This document shows, in pieces, positions 12,386 to 23,438 of a stretch of DNA of 64,000 bases (its first letter is position 1; each line of letters opens with the position of its first letter). The DNA lies in assembly GCA_003184365.1 (NCBI GenBank), contig NKYR01000168.1, positions 1 to 64,000 on the forward strand. Reading direction: 5' to 3'. A model generated the notes under the pieces. It had not been told where the DNA came from. It did no database searches and saw nothing but the letters and a program-made list of their open reading frames with translations. The translations under genes and the position numbers were made by a program. Origin of the DNA: Evernia prunastri (Eukaryota > Ascomycota > Lecanoromycetes > Lecanorales > Parmeliaceae).

Positions 12386-13123
12386 ATGCCGACCAAAAAG
12401 CGGTCCTTCAAGCGTCCCTTCCAGGCGAGCGTCAGCTCTTACTTTGGTAAACCTACCCACGACAGCGATATCATGCCCGTCGCCCAAATGTCCACGTCAA
12501 GCTCTGCCATCCCTACCATCATTCAATTCTCTCTACTGGACGTTGGAATGCGGGTTCGAAAGTCCATTTCACAGGGATATCAGACACAGCCAAAAATGTC
12601 GAGCGGCCTTCCCGATGCCTATCATCATGTGGGGCCGGAGCGCAACCGCGTCACCCCCTCGCGTGGCTTCACCGGCCTGGTACCACATTGCGGAATACTC
12701 AATATCGGTGGACACAGTATACAATCAACCTCCTCCCAAGAAGGTCTCCCGCCCTTGCAGTTTGATGGTGATGAGTGGGCGTTTCTGTCGAGTCAAAGGT
12801 TGGAAGCGTCTTGCGAGTCTTTTGAACCTGTGGTCACTGTACCAGTGGTGAGCAGTCACAAACGCCGCCGCGAGGACGACGATGACGAGTTCGACATGGA
12901 ATCGCAACCTGTATCTCCTCGATCCTACTCTCCGTTCAGCCATACACGAATGCCAAATTTGGATCAATCAAGGCCCATCGCGTTGCCTAAGACGAGGAAG
13001 AAAGCCGTACTTGAACCACTTGGATCGGAGGAGAGCGAGATGATCGGCATAGAAGATTTTGGAGAGGCCGAGTTCTTCAGGCCGGACGAGTGGGGGGATT
13101 GGGGCCATGCGGATGAGACCTGA
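12386..13123 (+). CDS. Ribonucleotide reductase inhibitor, Spd1/Dif1 type
   Basis: Small, largely disordered protein (245 aa, no intron) that in relatives restrains ribonucleotide reductase and so the dNTP supply. The start at 12386 (acaccATGccg) opens with MPTKKRSFKRPFQASVSSYF, a block I associate with this fungal family. The core LLDVGMRVRKSISQGYQT (about residues 50-67) corresponds to the GMRVRKSVPEGYKT-like signature, and PHCGILNIGGHSIQ to a second conserved patch. Residues 13-20 (QASVSSYF) fit a PCNA-binding PIP-box pattern Q-x-x-hydrophobic-x-x-aromatic-aromatic, which would suit S-phase turnover. The C-terminus is acidic and aromatic (DEWGDWGHADE). It is convergent with UTP10, 411 bp away. 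Alternative: an unrelated disordered protein, unlikely given three matching blocks. Confidence 0.8.
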   Translation: MPTKKRSFKRPFQASVSSYFGKPTHDSDIMPVAQMSTSSSAIPTIIQFSLLDVGMRVRKSISQGYQTQPKMSSGLPDAYHHVGPERNRVTPSRGFTGLVPHCGILNIGGHSIQSTSSQEGLPPLQFDGDEWAFLSSQRLEASCESFEPVVTVPVVSSHKRRREDDDDEFDMESQPVSPRSYSPFSHTRMPNLDQSRPIALPKTRKKAVLEPLGSEESEMIGIEDFGEAEFFRPDEWGDWGHADET

Positions 13124-13534
13124 ACGAAAGCATTGCGCGAGAGCGAGTGCCTCTGAATGCTGGAAGAAGCGATGTGCGGTGATACTGGAAGGCTTTGTAG
13201 TGACCATTAGGAATCAGAATATCACTTTGTGCTGTCGGTCTCTCATCCGCTGGAGGCCCTGGAAAGGCTAGCGGTCTTCCTCCGAGCACTATGATATGAC
13301 GCCTAAGGCCAGTAGTTGTTCGCACCAATCTCGATCAGTGGATTAGACCGTTAATAGATAAATGGGGAGGTAAGATATTCGATTGGTGGAAAGATGCTTC
13401 TGCTCAGAGAAGTGACACTCATGCATGCATAATGTTGAAGCTGAAGATTGTTTTATCTCTCGTTGGAATGTTCCTTACGGATGACTGGATACTTTCCGGG
13501 GGAAACTCGATGTGCACTTCGTGGTAAATCCTTT

Positions 13535-16500
13535 TTACTGCAACATTGGGTTCAGACTCTCCCCTAGTATTCCTTCGATACCCACAACCCATCTCTGTAC
13601 CTCTTTTCCCACCGCCTCATCATCATCTTCCAAGGCTTCACTGATGAAAGGCAGCATTTCCGGGAGTAATGCTAGCCATACGTCTCCTAATCTCTCCGTC
13701 AAGGCTCGCTCACCTTGTACTGCGGCTAAACGGACCGCCGCTCTATCTGACCTCATGCATTTCAGTATCACAGCGTTCATCTCCTTATGGTGGGTGGCGG
13801 AATCCGTAGCCACCGCCAATTCGGTGATCGCAGAAATTAGCTCAGGGAGAAGGGGAGCTATTTGGGTGTTGCCAAGCTGGCCCAAGAGCGAGGTCGAGAT
13901 AGGGGCGAAATGGGAGGGGTTTTGGTAGAAATCTGAAATGTCAACCTTTTATATCTACTGAACGCAGAGAAAGGAATCTTACCATCTCGGTCGTGCTCGA
14001 AGGTCCTTTGAAGAGTAAGAAGGACCTGTCGCCATAGAAGTATTGAGTCTTCATCATTCAAGGGGATGTTCTTGAGTGTCTCTGCGGCGTCGTCTATGAT
14101 GAAAGCAGCGTAGCTAGTGACGATTGACTTGAGTGTCATGGTAAGCAGAGGCTGATTCGAATCGTTCTTTGTGAACATACCTTGAGAGTGTCAAAAAATC
14201 TTAGAAGAAAAGTGTACCAAGTTGTCTTCCTATTGATTGTAGCTTTGACATCTTTCTTCGATGCGGGAATGATGGCCCATTCCATCATTCGCGAGAATAT
14301 GGGTCTGAAAGTGGTGTCATTAAGTTTGTAGACCATAGAAATTGCAGACTCGTTAACGGCGTCTTCGACCATCTTAATTTCGACCATATCATAATTGTAA
14401 CCAGTAAGTGGTGACAGCTGTATTCTTCGTAAGTCAAACATCTTCAGAAATATGCCACCCAATGTTTCTGAATGTTGGAAAATGACCGATTTAGGCTGAC
14501 GGTCGATTGTGAGACGCAATATTTCAAGGAACTCCTTAACAGCCTGACTCGACTTTAGTACCCGAAGCTAAATTCACGGACATTACTTTGGACTCACCAG
14601 GGGTCCCTCGGTCATTGCAATCGACCAAGTTCTTTCCAAAGAAATTAAGCATTTTCTTGCTTCCACTTTTTTAGGCACGAGTCGCAGGGCCTCAATGCGA
14701 CTATGATCACACTCTTCACCCATTTCAGCGTTAGCTGACTCAAACGATAGCTTCAGTATAGAGTCCAGATCAGCGCCTGTAAGCATCCAGGGCACATAAA
14801 GGATGAGAGCGCCAAAAAAGGAGTAGACCGCATTGTGCAGGGCACCATCATCCGTGTCTTCTCTTACGCTGGTCGCCAAGCTATCCATTGCCTTGGAAAG
14901 AGCGAGCGGTAGGATTGAAATAAAGTTATCGCTTAACACCTCGACCATTGTCGCGAGGCATAGAATAGAGATGATTCGAAGACTGCTTTCGCTTGCCCTC
15001 AGACATTCGTCCCTGGCGACAATTCTGGCACTAGCAACGATTGCAGCGACAGCCTTTTTGCCAAACATTTCCGCGATAAGATCTATACAAGCGATAGCCG
15101 TGTGTTTCAAAGACACGTTTGGAGACTCTTCAACGATGGATGTGAGATGTGGGAGGAATGCGAGACACGCGGACTGTGATGTTTTCAGGTCGAGTGTTCG
15201 GTCTTTGAGACGATATATGAATGATCGAAGTACTTGTTGGCGGATCTGCAGCAAGTAAGATGTAGGTCCCAAATACCAGGCATATTTACTGACGCTATCC
15301 TCAGCTCGTGTAAACAAGTTTTGAAGGCTTTCGATGAATTCCGACACCGGTGGTAATCTTAGGCAAGCATCTAACAGTTGCATACAAAGCGCGTTCACTA
15401 TGGGATCGTCAATATTGATGATGTTTAGCTGTGTCATTCAGGCCACTGACATGTTTTATTTCCCCTGTAATGCTCCAAAAGAATGAAGGTGTCTTCGAGG
15501 ATGTTAGCAAACAGAGCGCGGATACTTGCAGCATCCTCGCCCTCGTCGCATAGTTTTCTAGACGCCTTGGAGATCAGCTCTGCGTCGCTGAGGATTGCAG
15601 GTGCAAGGGGAAGTAAGTTTGAAATGGATCTGTCAACATCATCAAGCTGCAGTAAAGACTTGGAGAACGTTGGCTTGGGTTTCCGAGCATCTAGAATCAG
15701 GTCCAAAAATAGTTTTACCACCTGCAAGACATCAGAGCTTATCTACATGTAACTTTTTGAGGATCTTTACCGTGAGTCGCGTTTTCACGCTGTATCGGCT
15801 GGAAAGATCAGTCGCGAATTGCACTACACCTTTGTCGCTCGGGTGCTTGTCTAATAAAATTGTGACCATAGCGAATAGATAGTCGTCAGGACCAACTTTG
15901 TTCACTAGCGATACATAAAGATCGAGCCGTCGCTGGGAAGGTATATGTTCGTAGGCAGCAGCGAAACTCAGCAGCAGCTCAGAGACCCCTACGAGTGGGC
16001 CATCTTTTCGTTTGTGAAGCGACTGTACTAGACGTGGGATGACCGATTCCATGGTCTGCAGCCCCGTCAGCTTCACGATCTAAAAGATCATGTCTAAGCG
16101 CTCTAACCTGCTTTACTACATGTGCCGAGAAGTCGTCATCCCGGCGCAGGACATTGGCACTCATGAATGTAAAAACAGGCATAATGCTGTGCAGAATCAA
16201 TTCCGGGGTGACCTTTGCGAGAGCTGAAACTAGTAGTAGAGCAGAATTGCGCACTTGTGGATTCGTCGTGGTCCTTATGCAGTCAATGAGAACGTCAGAT
16301 CGAATCGATGTGTGGTCAATTTGTAAGCCTGTAGGGGCCTGCCAAAAGTTAGCGTCGATGATGGACTTCCTTCGAGGCGTAGCAGTACCGAGTACATACC
16401 TCGGCTCTCTTCACAATGGCAAGCATGTCTTCTATAGCCAGCACTTGAAGATAGCCCATGGCTATTACCGAATGGCTTTGAGAGTTCTGCAAGTCACCCA

Positions 16501-19401
16501 TGATCTGGAAAAGACTTCCTAAGAGTTCAGGATGCCGCTCTGATTTGACATCTCCTACTAATTCGAGAACAAATGTAATGTGCTGGATGGCAGATGCGAG
16601 GTTGCGTTCGCTGAGTGCGTTAGTTTGATTAGAATGGCCTTGATTTGTCCGCCTGCGCTTCGGCACTGGCGGCTGGTCCTGCAAGATAGAGGTAATCGAA
16701 GGCAAACTCTTCATGAAGGATTGGAGTATGGCAGTAGAATGTGGAAAACTTCGTAAAATTTCCTTAGCCTCAGCCTGTTGACCGCCACCTGCATCGGCTT
16801 CTACTCTGCCAATAGCTGACTCAAATAAAGTTTTCGCCAACGAGAGTTGTAGATCGGTTTTGATGGAAGTCCAAATTTTCTTTAGGCGGTGCAATGCTGC
16901 GGTCCTAAGACTCGGAAAGTTTAGATTATCCAGAGGCTCGATGATAGACTTCAAAGCTTGAATCCCCTCACGATCGCCTGGGATAATGATGCTAGCTATT
17001 GTGTCCAGTAATTCTGACGACATGAGCTGCTCCTCGTCACAGATGCGCTCAAATTCGCGCTGACCTTGTTTCAAGGTGTTTGATAGCAGAGGTAGCAATA
17101 ATCTCGTACGCGAAGTGCTGCCCACCTTCGGGACCTGATACAGCATTCCGAGGAGGCGAAATTTGACGGCGTATAGCGGGGTATTGACAACGTGACTACA
17201 GAGATTGCTGAGCAAAGCCAGCCGGAGAGATTTTTTGAATTCCTTTTGCAGACTGTTGGAACCTTTGCTGTGCTTTGAGCCGTTAAGACCATCAGAGAGG
17301 AGCTGAGATACGTGGTTTTCATCAAGCATGCATTCTTCCAGACCTGGAATTATCAGGTCCAAGATGATGCTGCGGAACTCTTTGTTAGAAAGCCATGTCA
17401 CTGCTTGAGTCTCATCACCCTGACCGTAAATCTGCTGCTGGCCCAATATGCATTGATTTGCGTATTTATTTCCTTTGTCCGCCTTTCTCCCGTAAGCTGT
17501 TGCTAGGACCAAGACAAGATCTGCAGCTGCCCGGCGAACACTGTGAGACGAGTCGGCCAGTACGTAGAGTATGTACGGCAACAGCATCTGCACATCAGCT
17601 AGAAGGCTTTCTTTCGTGAGGTATTCCGACACTGTCCGGATCGCTGCTGTCCTCGCTGTTGCCGGACCATGACCGCACCATATTCGGACAAAGAATGAAA
17701 CAAATAAAGGCTCAGTCATCCCTAGAGACTTCCGAAGGACCGGCAGATCAGAAAATCTTTTCAGGCTGATTGGAGACGCATAGATGGAGAGAAAGGCGTG
17801 CGCCAGGCTGCCATAGACGTACGAGTCTGAATGTGACAGAAAAGATATCTCATAAGCTGTTCGTGTTGGGATTTGGCTCGTTAAGGTTTCAAAATCGCCT
17901 GCTGTCATTTGTTTCTTTGCATTCTCCATGTCCACATCTCCGACAAGCTGTCGAGGCGTACTCTCTTTGCTATGAGCTAGCCCTTGGAGTCTGCTTTTTA
18001 GAGGACCCAAGTCCAGTGTTGATTCTTCAACGGTGCTGCGTATGACAGCCCCAACATCTTTCGAATCGAACAAATGGAGAATAAGGTCTGCCAATGAACC
18101 CTGTACATCCAAACTTGTATCTAGATTGGATGCCGTGATCTGGAGCCCAGAGACTATTGACTTTACTACAGCCTCGATAGAAGCATCACTCATAATTTTG
18201 GAGTCCATCAATGTTCTCAAAAGCCGCAGCCCACTTGAGTCTCGAGCTTTTCCAAATCCTGATACAATACCGAGCGCGACACCCAGAACAAGCTTATCAA
18301 TCTTGTAGTGTTTATTGAGTGTCATGAGGTCGTCATCCAGGCGATCGAGCGCGATGACCGCTTTGAAGGCTTTTCCAGGTAAACCCGCTGCTCGTTTTTG
18401 CTCAGCTAAGACGCACAAGCATATCAGTCCAGCATGCGAAGTCTGGGACCATTCGGATGTGATCGCTTCCATCATCACGGATAGTACATCATCATCCAAG
18501 CTAGCTTTAGCAGCTAATATGGTTAGAATCATGTAGCATCCCACCCGAAGGTCCGGCACATTATCGACAGAAAGGCTGTCATTGAGTATGGGTAACAAAA
18601 ACCGGACAATGTCCTCTTGGTTTTGCCTCTGTGCCTCGCGTCTAGCGGTGCGACCCCGATCAAGCATCCCGGCCACAGCTTCAGTAGCGATTGACGCCCA
18701 GAATGACGCCAAAGTAGGATATTGGAGACCTAAGTGACAAGATTGGAGTACGAAAGCACTCATAGCGGTAAAGAATTGGCGGTTCATGGATGCGGCATGC
18801 ACGATCGCATGACGCGGTGGGTTTACAAGGGACTGGACGTAGGGGTTGAGGAACCTTAAAGCAGGTAATACCTTTTCGGGTAGGATTGAGAGCAACGTAG
18901 GGAATATAGGGGTCGTGTAGAATGGCAAAAAGGCAACTACCAGGCACAGAGTATTATTTTCGTGAACCCTATGTGTCGTCAGGTCGGAGAAGTTGAGGCA
19001 GACAAAAGACGGCCGTTAACTAACCTGAATCGCCTGACGAGCCATTCCAGAGCTTTGAGTGCCGGTTTTAATAGCAACTTACTACCAACCAGGTGTAAGA
19101 ACTCTTCGAGGACAATGTCAAGCTGTTGGTTTTGGGCAGCGGTCATCTGCGTTCGGTCTTCCTGCTTGCTCTGCTCGCTGAAAAGATTGTTGGCGAAGCC
19201 GGCAAACCTCGAGTCCAAACGACAGAGTTCCTGAAAACCTTCATAGCATATTTCGTACAACGAATCGAAGCCTTGGGTTGCGGCGACACCAGGTCCGTAG
19301 AGAAGAGACCGCGAATGTGCTTTTTTTTGGGCTCTGAGGTCGAGAGGATTGGTAGAGTCAGCGCGAATCTGAGCCAACTGTGAGGCCAGTGCTGTAGCCA
19401 T
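13535..19401 (-). CDS. UTP10: U3 snoRNP-associated HEAT-repeat protein Utp10
   Basis: Large scaffold of the small-subunit processome (t-UTP group) needed for pre-18S rRNA processing and rDNA transcription in the nucleolus. Nine exons: 19401-19025, 18968-16400, 16338-16108, 16055-15771, 15721-15451, 15397-14598, 14543-14181, 14127-13983, 13932-13535. They total 1812 aa, a normal family length. The start MATALASQLAQIRADSTNPL and the joins LVRRFR-VHENNT, VVKQ-TMESVIPRL and EGPL-AVKEFL follow relatives. The protein is helical throughout with HEAT-like units; the C-terminal BP28CT-like part lies in exons 7-9 (SIVTSYAAFIIDDAAETL). The exon 5/6 join looks like a frameshift at first, but a 53-nt intron (15450-15398, GTCAGT...TAG) restores the frame. 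Transcribed away from NRDE-2 from a shared promoter. Confidence 0.95.
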
Positions 19402-19738
19402 GATTTGAGTGATGAATCCTATCCTTCATCAAGAATTCCTACACGTTCGGTCGATTAACAAAATAAGAGGCTCTACTTCAACTCCCTCTCGATTTTTCAG
19501 AGTTAGATTGATTGCATGCCGAGCATGTGGGGCGCCCGCACCACCGGGCCGGACCGCGGGCGCGTTTGCCTCATAGGTAATCATCCTGTATGTATGAGTG
19601 TATGTAAGTGATGGCTGTGCTGATGTCTTCAAGCTACTTTACAACTATACTCGAGAAAGAGAGATTCAAGAACCGGTATTGCCGTCTGTCTCCTGAGGAA
19701 CTAAGTTCTCATAAAGAAGGCGCCACTAGGAAGTCAGT
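19402..19738. promoter_or_regulatory. Bidirectional promoter of UTP10 and NRDE-2
   Basis: Only 337 bp separate the two divergent ATGs, so this segment must carry both promoters. It contains a GC-rich spot with a perfect 8-bp inverted repeat, GCGCCCGC at 19532-19539 and GCGGGCGC at 19556-19563, with ccgggccgg between the arms. The palindrome is seen; regulator binding is inference. Confidence 0.6.
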
Positions 19739-22700
19739 ATGAACGAGGGGAAGAATGAACCAAACCCTGACGGTAGACACGTGAAAAAGAGAGCGATTCC
19801 CAAATTTGCAAGCTTCAAGCCAAACACACCTTCGAAATTTCAGGGCCGGAAAATCACAGGATCTGAAAACATTGATTGGCTTCCCAAGCGCAATAACGAT
19901 GCCCCGGAAGAACCTCTATCGAGTTTGAAACCTCACAGGCGAACCCCAGGCCGACATCATGCTCGGGGGCACCACGAACGAAGCTTAAAGAGGGGACTAA
20001 CCGACTATGTTGGATCACCGTCTGTAGGACAAGATTCTGGGCCCGGTGAGAAAGTACGGAAGTCATTCGTAATTGACCGAGTAGGTGATCCCAACAATCT
20101 CAGCTTCGGCGCCCTTCATAAATATGAAACCGTGCCGTATGTCCGCTTCGGCGCCGGAAATGTAGTGGGATCGCCTGTGAATCAGCGGATCGATCGAACA
20201 GTGAGTACTGACAGGGGATTGGTGCTGTCCGAAGACACACATGGCTTGCAGAAAAAAAGAGACAAACATGCACGCTGGAGCCTCGAACACAAGGAATCAA
20301 GAGATTTAAAGATAAAGCCGCGGAAGAAAGCCGACCCAGCCCTCGACCCAGGTGCCGACTATGTCTTCTTAGAGGCTACACAAAGTGTGAAGCGAAGGCG
20401 AGGACACGATGGATTGCCGGTGGATTGTATTTCGTCTTCAGATGAAGATTGCACGCATTATAGATCTGTGGAGGGAAATGCCAAACCCGAGAAAGAGCCT
20501 GTTGATCAAGACCTGAAGTACAATAGCGATTCGTCGTCGTTGCAAGATATCGCGGGCAGCCGTACTCTTACATCGCAGGAATTAGCTCAAGCTCAACGAG
20601 TCCAGCTGGTGAGGAGAACAGACGCCGAACCAACCAATGCTGAAGCCTGGATTAATCTGATAATCCATCAAGACAATATGCTTGGGCTAGGTCAGGACTC
20701 GAAAGTTACGAATCTGACAAAGGCCGAAAGGCGTAGCAACGCTGAGATCAAGTTGTCTATGTTTGAAAAGGCTCTAGAGAAGGTCGTAGATACGGAGGGC
20801 CGCGAAGTCCTATTGCTCGGCATGATGCAGGAAGCTACTCAGATTTGGACAATTGACAAGATCTCATCCTGCTGGAAAAGTATACTCCGGCAGAATCGTC
20901 AAAGTCTGCAATTGTGGACCAAATATCTCGACTTTATGCAGACAGACTCTACGCATTTCAGGCTCGAGGAAGTGCAAAGCGTCTACTTGGATTGCTTGAA
21001 CGTCACCTCTCGAACGATAAGCGGCGACGAGATGTCCGTTGACGAGCGAAACAGAACTTTTGACATCCAGATCTATGTTTTACTTCGCTTAACTCTGTGC
21101 ATGAGAGAAAGCGGCTTCGGAGAATACGCCACAGCGGCATGGCAAGCCCTATTAGAATTCGTTTTTTTCAAGCCCGTCCTTGTCCAGACCAGCGAGGACA
21201 AAAAGGTCTCGTATACCCACGAAGCCACCGTCTCCATTTTTGAAGAATTTTGGGACAGCGAGGTCCCACGGATTGGTGAGGAGAGGGCTGAAGGTTGGGC
21301 AAGCTTCTTCCAAAAGCAAGGGAAGCCGCCGCAGCCAAGGACTGAAAAAGCAGATGACCAGGAAGACTACAAGAATCATTGGAAATCGTGGCTTGCTTCA
21401 GAGCGAAGGCACAATTTGCTGTCTCGAAACCCTGCCCGTACTATCGATGATATAGAGGAGAACGACCCTTACAGGGTTATTATGTTTTCTGATATTCAGC
21501 CTTTCCTCATCAATCCCCCATCACGTGCAGCTCGGCAACTGATCCTAAACGCCTTCATGGTGTTCTCTTGTCTTCCGCCTTTTGCTGCGGAAGGTCCTGA
21601 AAGTCGTTCAAGGGTCTGGGGAAGAGATTTTTTTCTCCGTAATGATGCTTTACGATTGAATGGTAAGCTTCAAGATTTATGGAAGCTGCGTTCATCAAAA
21701 CAATATGGAGGCTCAGGGGAACAAGATAGCTTTGAGAAGGATGATTCGCTGGACCCCTTTCAATTCCCTGTCCGAGATTATCAGGTCTCGTCAGACACCC
21801 TGTTTGCGGGAAAGGAATGGTTTTCCGCCTTTGGCACATGGCAAGATCAATGTTGTGGAGATGGCGGCTTAGTAGAAGTGGCATGGGTACTCCGATCACT
21901 CAAATCGCTCATTAGTGTTGGTGCCGGGGAAGAAGCGGTTGCTTTACACGTTCTCGCCCTCGAATTGCGGATCTCACCAGAAACAGTAAGAAAAACGGCA
22001 AAATGTTTTTTGAGGAAACGACCATTTAGCATCCATCTCTACAATGCATATGCACTCATTGAATATCGCCTGACAGATATAAAGAAAGGCGAAGGCATCA
22101 TCATTACTTCAATCAATATGTGCAAAAGACTTAACGAAGTCTCCCAAAGAGATTCTATTTTGTTATGGCGCACCTGGATTTGGGAGACGCTAAGTGCAAC
22201 TTCGGCGCAAGAAGCTTTGGTACGGCTATTGACAATTGGAGACAAGGAGATTCAAGTACCTTTTCTCAAGCACTCTCTTCCAAATGATTTGAATCTAGGA
22301 AAGCCGGCTCCGCTGCTTCGAACAGAACGGGTAGGACTATTCTTGTCGAGTAATGGACGATGCTGACATTTCATAGGCTCTCATTGCTATACGCGATCAT
22401 GCGCTATCATTGAGCTCGTACAGCCATGCAAGCTTCAGCATCGAATGCTTGATATTGTTCGCATATCTGAGAAACGCGCAATCTTTATCTGCAGCGATCT
22501 CGGCCTACAAGACAAACATTGCTTTGCTCACCGCCCATATTTCTTCAAATTCCTCGAACCACGAGTATCTTTACCAAACCTTTGCCCGAGTTCTTCATTA
22601 TCACGCCACTCATACGCATTTCTTCAAGCCCTCAAATGTTCGCTCACTCCTTGCGGAAAACGTAACCCAATTCCCGCAAAATACCATCTTTCTCTCGCTC

Positions 22701-23204
22701 TATGCTTGGAACGAAGCTCGCTTTCGCATCGACGATCGAGTGCGCTCTCTTGTCAAAGAGCTTGTCCTCAGTGGAAGCCGTTACACCAAGGATAGAGCTC
22801 AGGATAGTGTAATACCACACTTCTTCGCCATATATTCGGAATTGCACCGTGGTCTTACGTTCGGCAGCAACGTCTCCACCATTCGCAGTACCTTTGAACG
22901 GGCTGTCGAGAGCGATAGTGGTGCACACTGCGCCGGCTTATGGAAATTGTACTTTCTATTTGAACACTCGAGGTCTGAGGCGCAGAGAGCTAAGTTAATA
23001 TTTTGGCGAGGCCTGAAGGCTTGTCCCTGGGCCAAAGACTTATACATGCTTGCCTTTGAGCATCTGAGAGCCGAGCGAGCGATGAGCGAGGCAGATTTGA
23101 GAGGCATATACGAGCTCCTGGGCGAAAAAGAGCTGAGAGTCCATGTAGGACTTGAACACATCTTTGAAGGCTTGGACGAAAGACAAGCAGATCATAGAGA
23201 CTGA
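19739..23204 (+). CDS. NRDE-2 family nuclear RNA-silencing/RNA-surveillance protein
   Basis: NRDE-2 proteins (Nrl1 in fission yeast) work in the nucleus with an Mtr4-like helicase in RNA surveillance, splicing-linked silencing and genome stability. Two exons, 19739-22330 and 22377-23204, are split by a 46-nt intron (RTER to ALIAIRDHAL), giving 1139 aa. The first 280 residues are basic and disordered and open with KKRAIPKFASFKP, typical of the family. The conserved region begins at SQELAQAQRVQLVRRT and continues as PTNAEAWINLIIHQD, in the style of HAT/TPR-like helical repeats, up to the C-terminus. The 19739 ATG is the first in frame. It ends 234 bp from the convergent RDH54 gene. The family is firm; a silencing role in this organism is not shown. 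Confidence 0.88.
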
Positions 23205-23438
23205 AAATATGGTCTCAGCAGAGTGTATTTCTCGGTAATGCCGCAATTCGGACGAAAACCTATCTACTTTAAAGAAGCTAAATATAAGTATGTCCTTTAT
23301 GCTCTAGGAAGCCCATTGCTACGAGCTTGCTAAAATCTAAGCGCGTGCCATCTAGTGCTCAGTCCTAATCCGCGGTCCAATGCAGTGCTATGCCAAAGCC
23401 AAATCTAAGTCATCCCTGCCACTAAGTATTCGAGCGCC

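Noticed and set aside
15429..15529. GC-AG intron (GCAAGT donor) as the fix for the UTP10 exon 5/6 join
   Set aside because: Phase fits, but it would delete a good helical segment (SIRALFANILEDTFILLEHY); the 53-nt GT-AG intron keeps it.
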